64,000 nt of DNA, taken from contig NZ_OZ034994.1 of assembly GCF_964031045.1 (NCBI RefSeq), positions 620,001 to 684,000 of the forward strand, read 5' to 3'. Within the stretch, counting starts at the first letter, position 1. The number at the start of each line of letters is the position of its first letter. Shown piece by piece: positions 1 through 15,855 of this stretch. Position numbers and translations under genes: made by a program. Source of the DNA: Spiroplasma endosymbiont of Aspidapion aeneum (GTDB taxonomy: Bacteria; Bacillota_I; Bacilli_A; Mycoplasmatales; Mycoplasmataceae). The notes below the pieces were generated by a model that ran no database searches, was not told where the DNA came from, and worked only from the letters and a program-made list of their open reading frames with translations.

Positions 1-433
1 TATTTTACAGTTAAATAATATTAATGTTGGAATTGCTGTTGATACCCCAAAAGGGTTATTTGTTCCAAATATAAAAAATACAGACCAATTATCAATATTA
101 GAAATAGCACAACAAATAACAGAAATGGCAGATAAAGCAAGAAGCGGAAAACTAGCTACTGCTGATATGTCTGATGGAACATTTACAATTACTAATTTTG
201 GTTCTGTTGGAATTGAATTTGCAACTCCTATTATTAATGGTCAAGAAAGCGCGATTCTTGGTCTTGGTGCAATGACAAAACAACCAAAATATAATGGTGA
301 AAATTTAGAACCAGCATGAATTATGCCATTTTCAATTACATGTGACCATAGAATCATTGATGGGGCAGATGCTGGAAGATTCTTACAAGAAATAGAAAAA
401 TACGCAACAGACCCATTGTTGTTGTTATTATAG
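1..433 (+). CDS. pdhC: PDH complex E2, dihydrolipoamide acetyltransferase (C-terminal part)
   Basis: Transfers the acetyl group from lipoamide to CoA in the pyruvate dehydrogenase complex (cytoplasm). Only the last 144 residues are in the window; the reading frame begins at base 2 and the gene starts left of the window. The catalytic-domain end is clear: GIAVDTPKGLFVPNI, then SDGTFTITNFGSVG, and the active-site stretch CDHRIIDGADAGRF with the catalytic His of the DHRxxDG motif. One in-frame TGA is read as Trp before IMPFS. It ends 9 bp before the E3 gene, so the two are surely one transcript, the usual E1-E2-E3 order. Confidence 0.95.
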
Positions 434-442
434 GAGTGAAAT

Positions 443-2227
443 ATGTTTCAAGTTAAATTTGCAGATATAGGTGAGGGACTTACCGAAGGTAAAGTAGTAG
501 AAATTTTTGTTAAAGTTGGTGATGTTGTCAAAGAAGGACAAGAATTATTTGCTGTTGAAACTGATAAGGTTAATTCAGATATTTATGCTCCTGTTGGAGG
601 AAAAATTTTTAAGATAAATATTAAACCAGACCAAGAAATAAAAGTTGGTGAAGTTGTTATTGAAATTGACAATGGTGGAGCTGGACCATCTCCTTCAAAA
701 CAAGTAAAAGAAGAAGTTGTTGAAGAAAATGCATCTGTTGTTGGTTCAACACCAGTTTCAAATGATGTGATTCCTTCACGAGGACCACAAACATCTTCAG
801 CAGCTAATGTGAAAATCGCAGATGAATTTGATGTTATTGTTGTTGGTGCTGGTATAGGTGGGTATATTTGTTCTATAAAATGTGCTCAACTAGGTTTAAA
901 AACCCTTAATATTGAAAAAGAATATTATGGAGGTGTATGTTTAAATGTTGGATGTATACCAACAAAATCATTACTAAGAACAACAAAAGCTTATGAGGAT
1001 ATAATTTCTAAATCTAAAATTCTTGGTATAGATATACCAAATACCAAAGATATTAAAATTAATTATAAACAAGCAGTTAAACGAAAAAATGATATTGTTA
1101 GTAAATTAACAAATGGTGTTAAATTTCTTTTAGATAAAAACAAAGTAAAAAAAGAATTTGGTGTGGCTGTTGCATTAGATAAAAATACTATCCAAGTCAA
1201 TGGTAAAAATTATCGAACAAAAAATCTTGTCATTGCTACTGGGTCTGTTCCAAATACACTACCTCTTCCTGGTTTTGATGATGCTAGAAAAAAAGGGGTT
1301 ATGATTGATTCAACAAAAATATTGTCAATTACATCAGTTCCTAAAAGCTTAACAGTTATTGGTGGGGGAGTTATTGGTGTAGAATTTGGTTGTCTATTTG
1401 CAAGCTTGGGAACAAAGGTTACAATTGTAGAAGCAGCACCAACTATCTTAGGTCTTTTAGATAAAGAAGTGAAAGACCTGATCAAAAAAGAAATGATTGA
1501 AAAATATAAAATTAAAATATTTGAAGGTGTTAAAATTGATAAATTTGCTGGAAATAAACTATTCTTTACAGAGGGCGGAAAAAGTCAATCTGTTCTTGGT
1601 GAATATTGCCTTGAATCTGTTGGAAGAAGAATATCATTAGAAGGATTTGAAAAAATTGGGATTAATCTTGATCAAAGAAAATCTGTAATAATTAATGATT
1701 ATTGTAAAACTAACGTTGAAGGAGTTTATGCAATAGGAGATGTGTCTGGTAGAGCAATGTTGGCCCATGTTGCCCAACATGCTGCGATAGTTTGCGCAAA
1801 TAGCATTGCAAGATCTATGCAAAAAACAGAAGCAGAAGATATTGTAATGGATTGAGATAGAATACCATCATGTATTTATACTCATCCAGAAATAGCTTCA
1901 ATTGGAAAAACTGAACAAGAATTAAAAAGAGATAAAATTGAATACCAAGTTGCAAAATTTCCATTTGCAGCAATTGGTAAGGCAATGGCAGATGATGATA
2001 CAACTGGGTTCGTAAAAATAATGTGTGATCCAAAATACAAAACAATATTAGGCGCACATATTATTGGAAATAGAGCGACAGATATGATTTCTGAAATAAC
2101 ATCTCTAATTGAATGTGAAGGAACAATTTCAGAACTAGCAAGAAGTATTCATCCTCACCCAACAATGAGTGAAGCAATTGGAGAAGTTGCTGAAATATTA
2201 GAATATGGAAAAGCTATTAATATTTAA
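443..2227 (+). CDS. pdhD: Dihydrolipoamide dehydrogenase (PDH E3) with N-terminal lipoyl domain
   Basis: Reoxidises dihydrolipoamide with NAD+ in the pyruvate dehydrogenase complex. The protein has 594 residues: a lipoyl domain (about 1-75, lysine in ETDKVNSD), a linker rich in V, E, P and S (about 80-130), the FAD-binding fold (VVGAGIGGYIC), the redox disulfide GGVCLNVGCIPTKS, the NAD fold (VIGGGVIGVEFG), and the C-terminal active-site motif HPHPTMSE. An E3 carrying its own lipoyl domain is known in Mollicutes. A TGA at 1853 is Trp. Shine-Dalgarno AGGAG lies 8 bp before the ATG. Followed by a strong terminator. Confidence 0.96.
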
Positions 2228-2240
2228 TTTAGAAAATTTA

Positions 2241-2272
2241 AAAAAGGATTTGTTAATTAACAAATCCTTTTT
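2241..2272. terminator. Bidirectional terminator between pdhD and tyrS
   Basis: A perfect 32-bp palindrome with arms AAAAAGGATTTGTTAA and its complement, flanked by A and T runs on the two sides. It sits between two convergent genes and can end transcription from both. Confidence 0.85.
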
Positions 2273-2299
2273 TATTCTTTTAAAATCTAATTTTATTGT

Positions 2300-3544
2300 C
2301 TAATTTAAAATTATCTTATAAAAATTTCTTTTTCCTTTTTTAATAATTAAATACTTATCAAACAATGCTATTTTATTGTTAATGATAATATTTTCATTAT
2401 CAACTTGTTTTCCATTTATTAATATTGATTTATCTTTTATCATTAATCTTGATTCACGATTTGAAGAACAAATTCCACTTTTTGTTAAAAAGGTTATTAT
2501 ATCTAATTTAGATTCAATTTCAATTATTGTTATTCCCGATAAATTCTTTATTTGTAATTCATTTAATTTATTAATATCATTTTTAAATAATGCTTCACTA
2601 ACTTGCTGGGCATTTTTTAATCCTTCATCGCCTCTAACAAAAGTTGTAATTTCATCTGCTAATTGCTTTTGCATTAATTTTTCATGTGGAACATCATTGG
2701 CTTTTTTATCGAGATTTTTAATTTCTTCATATTCTAAAAAAGATAATCATCTTAATTGATTGGCAGTATCAATATCATCTTGATTTAAAAAGAATTGATA
2801 AAATTCATAATCACTTGTTTTATCTCTATCAAGCCATATAGCACCAGATTCTGTTTTTCCAAATTTTTGTCCATTTTTTTTAGTAATTAAATTCGTTGTC
2901 AATCCCACAGCTTTGGAATTATCATTTCCAACATAAGAACTTATAAGATCTAGTCCAGACATTATATTTCCTCATTGATCACTACCACCACATTGAATTC
3001 GACAATCATATTTAGTATATAATTGATAAAAATCGTATGCTTGTAACATTGTATAAAAGAATTCTGTAATACTTAGACCTTTATCAATTCTTGATGCAAT
3101 TGCATCTTTTTTTATTAAAGGTGCTAACGTAAATCTTTTACCAACATCTCTTAAAAAATCTGTCATTAAAAAATCGTTTAATCAATCGCCATTATTGACA
3201 ATTTTAATATCAGGTAAAAATCTTTCAAATTGTTTTTTCATTCCATTAACATTTTTTTCAATTTGATTATTATTAAGTAGGGGTCTTTCATCCTTTTTAA
3301 AACTAGGATCTCCAATTCTTCCAGTACCTCCGCCCAATACAATTAATGGTTTAAGACCAAAACTCTTAAATCTTTTTAATAGTAATATTTGTACTAGGTG
3401 ACCAATATGCATTGAATCTGCTGTTGGGTCAAAACCAATATAAATATATGATTTATCTAAAACTGCTTGTTGCAATTTATCTTTATTGCTACAATCCTTG
3501 ACAATCCCACGGATCTCAAACTCTTCAAATATATTTCTTTTCAT
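2300..3544 (-). CDS. tyrS: Tyrosyl-tRNA synthetase
   Basis: Charges tRNA-Tyr in the cytoplasm. The product is 414 residues, normal for bacterial TyrRS. Visible: class I signature in HIGHLVQ, the tyrosine-pocket region GGSDQWGN, and KFGKTESG in place of the KMSKS loop, as is usual in TyrRS (KFGKS type). The C-terminal S4-like RNA-binding domain follows ([22 protein letters not shown]). Three TGA codons are read as Trp. The ATG is preceded by AGGAG (AGGAGTAGAATG). A TATAAT on the - strand at 3568-3573 is a plausible -10 box. No T-box leader was seen. Confidence 0.95.
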
Positions 3545-4202
3545 TCTACTCCTATAGTATTTAAATTATTATATTTTAAGTATAACATACAATTTTATTA
3601 AAAACTTGAAAAAAATATTCTCAGAAAAAATGACTCTAAGTAGACTTGTTATCTAATAACTATTTTACTTTCGCTCTTTTTAAATTATAATTTACTTTCT
3701 TAATTCATTTCAATTTTTAATAAATTTTTAGAAACAATTGTAAAAATGTTTCATATCTCTAAATGTTCTAGAAATGATCCAAAAAACTTTTGTTTAAAAC
3801 AAACATTTAAGCTTCCAGTTCGAGAATTGGTTTAAAACTTTTATTAGACATTGACTAGAATATATTGTTTGAGTTATAAATTAATATAGGTTTAGTATAA
3901 TCTTTTATCAATACAATAATAAAAAAACAGATAAAAAAGAAGTTAGGTAGGAGACCAAAAGCAATCTTATGATACTAAACAAATTAAACATTAATACAAA
4001 TAAGTACTATATCATATAAAACACTGAAATTTCACAAAAGAAATAAATTATAATATAATTAGTAAAATGAAAAATTATCTTGTAAATAGTAGACTAACTT
4101 TTTTCATTTTCTTTTAAATTTTTATTATATATAATTAATTTTACTTGTGAAAATAATAATTAATAAGAGTGTTGTAAATAATAACGATAAAAGAGGAGAG
4201 TA
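3545..4202. other. Intergenic region between divergent tyrS and a membrane-protein gene
   Basis: No conserved gene was found in these 658 bases. They hold the tyrS promoter area, a 23-bp sequence at 3623-3645 (core tgactctaagtagac) repeated exactly at 49323-49345, a TATAAT at 3896-3901, and a 16-codon ORF beginning near 3970 with a Shine-Dalgarno-like aggag but no recognisable product. The stretch may be remains of an older element. Confidence 0.5.
3623..3645 (+). repeat. 23-bp dispersed repeat, copy 1
   Basis: Identical over 23 bases to 49323-49345, with core tgactctaagtagac preceded by agaaaaaa. The following bases (taataacta-like) are also loosely similar. Both copies are in long gene-free regions. 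It could be the end of a lost insertion sequence or a conserved regulatory site. Confidence 0.6.
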
Positions 4203-5078
4203 ATGAAAAAAGCATTTATAAATCATAAAATAATAAAGAATTATATAATACAAAATCTTTGATTAATTATATTTTTTACTATTATTTTTCTTATAATGAA
4301 TATTGTTGTGATTTTTATTAACACCTTAAATAAAGGAAAGCAAGGATTATCTTTTTTCAACAATCAAGAGTATCAAAAAAATAATTTGCAATGGACTAGT
4401 GTCTTGGGATATGGTAATTATCTTTCTGAAATTTTTAGTGCAAGTGTAATATTGTTTTCAATCTTTAATTTAATTTTAATTAATAAAATTATAGTTAAGG
4501 AAATTGTGAAAGGGCATATTTTACTTTTAATTGCTACATCAAACAGTAGAATAAAAATAATCTTATCTAAAATAGTTTTTCTTATTTTTACATCTTTAAT
4601 TATGTTTTCCCCAAGTTTTGCGATGACGATTATATATTCGATCATTGACTTAAGTGATAATAAATTGTATATAGGAAGACTTATAACCTATCAATTATCA
4701 TTTATTACATTTATGATTTTTCTAATTTTAATATTTACATTTATCTGTCAAATTTTAATTGAGGTAAACTATCTAGGATTGATATTAAACATTCTTTTGT
4801 TAGCTTACATTCTAACAATGGATTACATTGTTGATGAAAAGGTTTTTCAAGCTTCCTTTTTTAAATATATATCACCAACTTCTCTTTGTCCTAAGGTTTT
4901 AAAATTTAATGATGTTACTTTAAATTTAAAACCTAAAAAAGGAGAAATTAGTTTTGGAACATTAATAATTGATAATTTAGGATTTTCAATTGCCTCTATA
5001 TTTATAAATTTGTTTCTTTCTATCTTGTTTATGTGGCAAATAATCTATAATTTTTCTAAAAAGGACCTAAATATTTAA
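4203..5078 (+). CDS. Polytopic membrane protein, ABC-2 permease-like
   Basis: A 291-residue protein with about six hydrophobic segments, arranged as TM1 near the N-terminus, a loop with YGNYLSEIF, four central segments and a last TM followed by FSKKDLNI. The layout resembles ABC-2-type permeases of Mollicutes, but there is no ATPase gene beside it, so the transporter role is inference. Start ATG at 4203 with GAGGAGAG just upstream, in frame with the longer ORF through a TGA (Trp) at 4260. It stands alone between gene-free regions. Confidence 0.6.
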
Positions 5079-5596
5079 GTAATAATTATATTGATTTAGT
5101 TTACCAATCTAGAATAATAGTTTCTTATCATCGTTTAATATAATTAACATGTAATGTTGATTTAATAGACAAAGATATTAAAAGAAAATTTTTAAGGCAA
5201 TTAATTGTATATTTTAAAATTACATATTTTATTTTACCAATAAGCTTTAAATGGGAGTTATAATCACTATGATAAATAAAAAATTTATTATGCAAATCAT
5301 GAAAATTAGTTTATTAAAATACTCAAAATATAAAATATATCAAATATAAATTAATTCATGAATTATTTTATTTTATCAACTAAAACCCAAAAATGACCAT
5401 AAACACTGAATTTCAAGGTAATTTTTGTAAAATAACTTAAAAATAACCCCTTATTAATGAATAAACTTCATAAAAAAATATAATATATTAATAAATACTT
5501 TAATGATAGGGGATTTTTTGGTATAATATATATATTGGCGTTAATTTAATAAATTAATTATATTTAAAAATTGATAGAAATAAATAAGAGGAATAA
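5079..5596. other. Intergenic region before parE
   Basis: 518 bases without a supported gene, about 80% A+T. Only the parE promoter near the right end is recognisable. I see no RNA gene or strong hairpin. Confidence 0.5.
5499..5527 (+). promoter_or_regulatory. Likely promoter of parE-parC
   Basis: TATAAT at 5522-5527 with TTTAAT at 5499-5504, spaced 17 bp. The -10 box is perfect; the -35 box is weak. It is followed by about 70 bp of leader before the parE ATG. Confidence 0.45.
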
Positions 5597-10067
<4,471 letters not shown>

Positions 10068-10170
10068 ATAATAAATTATGAAAAGAGAAAATAAGCAATA
10101 TTTATAAGAACAATAAAATCTAATTTGTCAAATATACAATTAAATATAGTTTATCTTTTTATATAAATTT

Positions 10171-10206
10171 AATGTCATTTCTTCTTAGAAATGACATTTT
10201 ATTTTT
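10171..10206 (+). terminator. Rho-independent terminator after parC
   Basis: A 12-bp stem (AATGTCATTTCT with its exact complement, loop TCTT) is followed by TTTTATTTTTT. It is about 100 bp past the parC stop. Confidence 0.85.
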
Positions 10207-10578
10207 TCTAAAATAGATAAATTGTGCATAAAAATATTGAAATAAATATTAATAAAAATTGATATTAGCTTGGATGATTTTTTAAAATTGTATATATAGA
10301 TAACTTATTCTTAACTATTTAAAATTAAAAATTTAGTTTTAAAATTTAAAGTATAAAATTAATCAATGTATATCTAATTTAAAAAAATCCTTAATTATAC
10401 ATGGAAAACGAGCTATGGAAGCTTAGAATTATTAATATAATTTTGTATAAAAAAATACAATTAATTATTAATTATTAACTTTTTTTCGATTAAATACTTG
10501 CTTTTAAAAAAATAAAAGACTAAAATATATGTGTAGGTTTATAGTATAACTATAGGTATATAAATGGAGAGTATTAAA
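10207..10578. other. Gene-free region
   Basis: No supported gene in about 370 bases. A small inverted repeat (tatagt…actata) near 10540-10557 lies in the likely promoter of the next short ORF. Nothing else stands out. Confidence 0.5.
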
Positions 10579-10662
10579 ATGAAAAAACTTTTATCAATTT
10601 TTGGTTCGCTTGCACTATCAAGCACAATACCAAATTCAATTATAGTCTCTAAAAATATTTAA
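10579..10662 (+). CDS. Orphan signal peptide-like mini-ORF (lipoprotein remnant?)
   Basis: A 27-residue ORF, beginning MKKLLSIFGSLALSS, closely like the export signals of Mollicutes surface lipoproteins (MKKLLSI…), but it stops before any cysteine lipobox or mature domain. ATG is preceded by TGGAGAGTATTAAA, a good Shine-Dalgarno site. It is probably the truncated head of a lipoprotein gene left in front of the next gene. It could instead be translated as a leader. Confidence 0.4.
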   Translation: MKKLLSIFGSLALSSTIPNSIIVSKNI

Positions 10663-10674
10663 AAGGGGGTATTT

Positions 10675-11010
10675 ATGAGAATTTTTACAGCATCACCAAA
10701 ATCGTGAGATAAAAAATGGTTTGAAATAAAGGATATTAATAGATGATTTAAATTTTGTTATTATGTTTATCATATATCTATTGTAATATTTTGATCATAT
10801 CTTTATCTGTTATCAATTGTTTTTATCTCTATAATTATATCTGGAACTAAAAATAATAGTCTTATGACATTTAGTTTTATAAACTATACTATATGAATGC
10901 CAATAGGTATCTATGTTTTTATTCAAGCTTTTTGCTACATAAATACAATTGTATATAACAATACTAAGAATAAAAAAGTAAATGGAGATAATATCTCGGT
11001 TATAACATAG
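10675..11010 (+). CDS. Small two-TM membrane protein, paralogue A
   Basis: A 111-residue protein with charged N-terminus (SPKSWDKKWFEIKDINRWFK) and two strong hydrophobic segments. The start is fixed by AAAAGGGGG six bases before the ATG. A paralogue follows at 11215, with the same leader (aaaagggggtatttatga), the same K-W-x-E-I-K-x-(F/I)-N-(K/R)-W-F pattern and the same topology, so this is a tandem duplication. No family was recognised and the function is unknown. TGA codons serve as Trp. Confidence 0.6.
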
Positions 11011-11214
11011 ATATTTATTATCTACAATTTTAGTAAAATATAAATTAATCTTATCTATGGTAAATTATCATCTCTAAATAAGTTAAAAAGAGTATTTGTC
11101 ATTAAAATTTTAATTTATAGATAGACACATATTATATATATTGCTATCTGTCTAATTAAAATAAATAACTTTGTTATTAAGAATTTAAAAATATTATTCG
11201 AAAAGGGGGTATTT

Positions 11215-11541
11215 ATGATTTTTATAAAGTTTGGTGGAAAAGAGAGATTGAAAAGATGAAAAGAGATAAAATCATTTAATAAATGATTTGAAATTGCATA
11301 TTATATATATAATTTTATCGAGTGTATGTTTTCTTTATTTGTTATGTTTTACGTATCGGTTGTAATATATACGCAGATTTTTGGAATTGAAATTAATAGT
11401 CGACCATTAATTATGATATTTTTATTATCAATTATTATTTGAAACACAAATAATATATTTTTTGCAATTATTAATAAATTATTTGAAAAAGCAAAAAATA
11501 AATTAGAAATAAATGAAAATTTTATAAATCAGGTAACCTAA
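11215..11541 (+). CDS. Small two-TM membrane protein, paralogue B
   Basis: A 108-residue paralogue of the gene at 10675. It has the same ribosome-binding leader and the same start region (KRWKEIKSFNKWFEIAYYIYN), two hydrophobic segments, and a charged tail (KAKNKLEINENF). The 200-bp gap between the copies has no ORF. The two have drifted strongly in the membrane parts while keeping the N-terminal motif, which suggests that the cytoplasmic head is the functional part. No known family recognised. Confidence 0.6.
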
Positions 11542-11636
11542 TTTAAATAATTTTATAAATAATTATTATTAATAACTATTTAATATAATCAAATAAGAAA
11601 AAGTAATTTTTTAAGGAATATACTATAAATATTTGA

Positions 11637-11667
11637 AAGCCATTCTAATTCTAGAATGGCTTTTTAT
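11637..11667 (+). terminator. Terminator after the small membrane-protein pair
   Basis: Stem AAGCCATTCTA pairs with TAGAATGGCTT around loop ATTC, followed by a short T run (TTTTTAT). The remaining gap up to 11885 carries nothing else recognisable. Confidence 0.8.
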
Positions 11668-11885
11668 ACCAAAAGTATATATTCACAAAATTAAATAGTA
11701 GTATTTTATGTTCATTGGGTTTAGATATTAATATAATAAATTTTCTAGACATTGATATTTAGTTATTGTAACTTTTACTTATAATTTTTTATATGATATT
11801 TAATAACTATTCAATATTTTACTCTGTAATAAGAGAAATAAGACAAATTAAATTATATAATATACTTAATATTAGAGAGGTCTAA

Positions 11886-13406
11886 ATGTTACAACAAGAT
11901 TCAATTGAAAATATAAGAAACTATAAAATAATAAGGTTTTCAAATCCAATCTGAAAAGTTAAGAATATTAAAGAAATTCTTTCAATGGCAATTCCTATTT
12001 TTATTCAACTTCTTTTTAATGTTTTAATAGCCCAAATAAATTTAATAATTATTAACTGGTATGATAATAAATCATATGCTGATCAAGTATCGAGAGCAAC
12101 ACTTGCATATGTTACATTTCAATTTATTCCAGCTTTTGTTGCTGTTGGAACAATAATAGTTTCGGGTAAACTTATTGGCCAGGGAAAAAAATGTGAATTA
12201 TCTAAAGTTGTAATTTCTGGAATTATGGTTAATGTATTTATAACATTAATTCTTGTTAGTCTATTGGATATTTTTGCCAAACAAATGTGTGCATTTGTTT
12301 CTCCGAGCGATAGGGTATCTCAAGAGGATGAAAAATGAATTATTTCTTTTTATCGAATCTTAAACATCCAATTATTATTTTCTGCTATTCTCCAGGTTTT
12401 AGCAGCGCCATTACAAGCATTAAAAAAATCAAAACATGTTTCAATTGGGGCAATTATTTCAAATTTTGTTGATATTACTTTTGTACTTCTAGTTTTATTT
12501 GTTTTTCATTGGTCACCCTTATGGGTTGCTGGTAGTGTCTCTCTTGCTGTTTTATTTCAAATCGTTTATTTAACAATTCTAAATAAAAAGTTTATAAATT
12601 TTAAAATTAATAAAGGAAAACAAATAAACTTTTATTATGCAAAAGAAATGTTAATTACTGGTGCTCCAATTACTTGTGAAATGATGTTATATTTTATCAC
12701 AACTTTTGTTCTTTCTAGTTGTGTTGCTAGAATTGATATAGGAACGGCTTATGGTAAGGATACTGCAATAACAATTTATCGAAATTTAAATTCAATTGTT
12801 CAATATCTAGGAGCATTTACATCTGCCCTGGGAACAACATCTAGTGTTTTTGTTGCTAGAAAAATTGGTGAAGGGGATGCTCAAGGAGCATATGACTCTG
12901 CAATTAACTGTTGAAAAATTGGAAATTATATTCTTTTTTCACTAGCAGTTGTACTTGTTTGTGCTAGTTGATTGGTTTTAAAAATATTTAACACAAGTGA
13001 TGAATTAATAAATTCATATGGTTATTTATTTGTTTTTATTACTTGTATAAGGCAATTATTTGATGTTGCAAATATGACAATTCTTCGTTCATTATGAGCA
13101 GTTGGGGATTTATTTACACCAATCTTTATTTCATTTATTACGATGGGACTTGCATATGTTTGTGCTCCACTTATTATTATTTTCGCTTTACATATGGATG
13201 GTATTTGAGCACTTATAATTATTCAATTAATTATGATCCTTGACCCATTATCAAGAACAATAATTTATTTGACACGATGAGTTAAATTGTCCTGACAAAA
13301 ACATATTAAATCTATAGATACAAAATTATCGATTCCAGATAGTATTGGTCAAGAACAAGAATTGGAAATTGAAAAATTAAAAGGTAAAAGTAAAGATGAT
13401 AAATAG
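11886..13406 (+). CDS. MATE family efflux transporter
   Basis: A 506-residue polytopic protein with about 12 transmembrane segments in two similar halves, as in the MATE multidrug/cation antiporters. Diagnostic stretches: SMAIPIFIQLLFN near the start, LAAPLQALKKSKH, and in the second half GTTSSVFVARKIGEGD. The tail is cytoplasmic and charged. ATG at 11886 follows AGAGAGG. The 3' end overlaps the next gene by 11 bp, so they are translationally coupled. TGA codons serve as Trp in several positions. Substrate cannot be told. Confidence 0.88.
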
Positions 13407-15717
13407 AAAAGATGATAAAATAATTGGCATGATTGATAAAATATTTTTTGTCAATAAAGATTTTATGATTGCTCGTTTTAAATTACAAGATTTAAAACGA
13501 AAATATATAAATGTAAGTGGTAAAATTTCTTCAATGAGTCCAGGGTTTTTATATCAAATTGAGGGTAGTTGGACAAAGACTAGCAAGCCAACATTTAATA
13601 TTATTAAGTTTTCATTAGCAACACTAGAGATTGATGAAAGAGAATATTGGATTTCACAAATTTCATCCACTCAATTCCCATCAATTACAAAAAAAAATGC
13701 AACATTAATAGTTGATTATTATAAAGACAATATTTGTGAAAAAATATTGGCAAATAAAGAAGAACTACGCAACATAGAAGGCTTAATTGGTCCAAAAATT
13801 GAAATTATTTATGATGGAATGAAAAGAATTAAGTATACAAATAAATGGTCTTTATTTTTTCGCGAACACGGATTTGACCAAAAAATATTATTACAAGTAA
13901 TTACATTATATAAATCAAATTTAGAAGATATTGATAGTGTTTTTGAAGAAAAATTTTTAGAAATTGCTAGAGATAAATATTTATCTCCATCATTTATTGA
14001 AATCCTAAGTATAGAATATAAAATTAATGAAATAAATAATAAATTAGAGGAATATATTTTCTCTCAAAGAAGAATAGCTTTTATTATTTGAAATATCATC
14101 AATAAAATGATTATAAAATCCCAATCAACATTTATATATTATAATGAATTTTTAAAAATGTTGCAATCAGAATTTAACAATTACAATTTTAACAATATTT
14201 TATGAGTAAATTTTAAATCATTGATATCTGGCGCTATAAATTATGGACTAGAAAATAATTTGATTGTGCCAAAAATATGTATAAAGACTGGTAAGAAAAT
14301 ATTATATTCTTATGAAAGTTTTACAGAAGAACAAACAATCGCAAAAACTGTTGTTGATTTATATAATTCAAAACCTTTAAAAACAAAAATATCTTTCAAT
14401 AAGGGATTGGAAATTTTTTTAGAAAAAGTTAAATTTATGGAAAACAATTTTATAATTAATAAAGAAGTTAAAGACATTCTTAAATTATATTATGATAGTA
14501 ATTTAGTTATAATATCTGGAGAACCAGGAACTGGAAAAACATCAATTATTGAGCTATTATTTATTTGGCATAAAATTATAATTGATGACATATTTTCAAA
14601 TAATATTTTAACCCCAACTGGAAGAGCTGCTTCTAGAATAGGCGAAATCTTGAAGAAAAATATAGAATTTGCAGATTATATTAATCCAACAACAATTCAT
14701 AGTTATTTAGGATTTGATGGTGAAAAAATAGATATGACCCTAAAACAAAAAATTAGTGGTGATATTTTAATTGTTGATGAATGTTCAATGATCTCTAGTA
14801 AATTATTTAGTTTTCTATTTTCAACAGTTAATACTGATAAAAAACTTGTCCTAATTGGAGATATTAACCAACTACCAAGTATTGACTATGGAAATGTTTT
14901 TGAAGATCTATGTAATTCTTTTAAGGATAATTTTATTATTTTAAAAAATAATTATCGATCTGCTAAAAAAATAATTGAATTATCAAGATTAATAAATAAT
15001 GATAAAATTGATGAATTTGACTTTAAAAATTCTGAACAAATTGAATTTATTGAACTTTATAATACACTTGATCCCTTAGAACCAATTAAAGATGTTTACA
15101 AAAAGATATTAGAAAGTGAAAAACTTCATAAATTATCTCCAATTGATAAAGTGAAAAGGGAAATTAAATTAGTACAAGTTATTTCTCCTGTTAATAAAAA
15201 CCAATACGGTGTTGAGACACTTAATTTATCAATTCAAAATATTTCAAACCCCCACGGAACATATATTAGCAAAGGGAGATCAATTCAATATAAATATAGA
15301 GAATATGATAAGGTCATGTGTTTAATTAATAAAAAGGAATTTGGAATATCAAATGGAGATATGGGTCTAATTATTAATGACCCAGAAACATCAACTACAT
15401 ATTGTGAATTTAACAATGATTCAAAAAAGGAATTGGATAAATTTGCAACCGATGAATTAACATTGGGATATGCTTGTACTATTCATAAAGTTCAAGGTTC
15501 AGAATATGACAATGTGTTATTAGTTGTTGATGATACTTTTAAAAATAACTATAATTTTTTAAATAAAAAAATGATCTATACAGCATTAACTAGAGCAAAA
15601 AAGAAGATTTATATCTTTACAAACATTGAATCTTTTAAAGAAATATGTAGAAATAAACCAGATAAAAGAATGACTAAATTAGCAGAAAAAATAGCTAAAT
15701 ATTTAAATAATAAATAA
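13396..15717 (+). CDS. recD2: RecD2-like SF1B DNA helicase
   Basis: A 5'-3' helicase of the RecD/TraA group, 773 residues, probably in DNA repair. N-terminal part (about 1-350) is the OB/helix-hairpin region of RecD2. Helicase motifs: Walker A SGEPGTGKTS, motif II IVDECSM, motif III IGDINQLPSIDYGNVF, motif V-like TIHKVQGSEYDNV, motif VI YTALTRAKKKIYIF. There is no RecB or RecC nearby, so this is the stand-alone RecD2 type. It starts inside the end of the MATE gene. TGA codons at 14089 and 14203 are Trp. Confidence 0.9.
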
Positions 15718-15855
15718 TATTTTGAAATGTTTAATATATATTTTGTGTTATTTGTGACAATAAACTATATAATAATAGTGTCACTAAAGATTTAAATATC
15801 TTAATGTAAACATATTTTAATTTTTATTAGAGTAGAGAAGGTCGTTGGTTTATAA

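Noticed and set aside
1210-1485. ORF on the - strand inside pdhD and many similar ones
   Set aside because: They are opposite-strand shadows of real genes in an AT-rich genome, without ribosome sites or family matches.
3810-3840. tRNA-like T-arm (cagttcgagaattgg)
   Set aside because: No acceptor stem, D-arm or anticodon arm at the right spacing. No tRNA or rRNA gene was found in the window.
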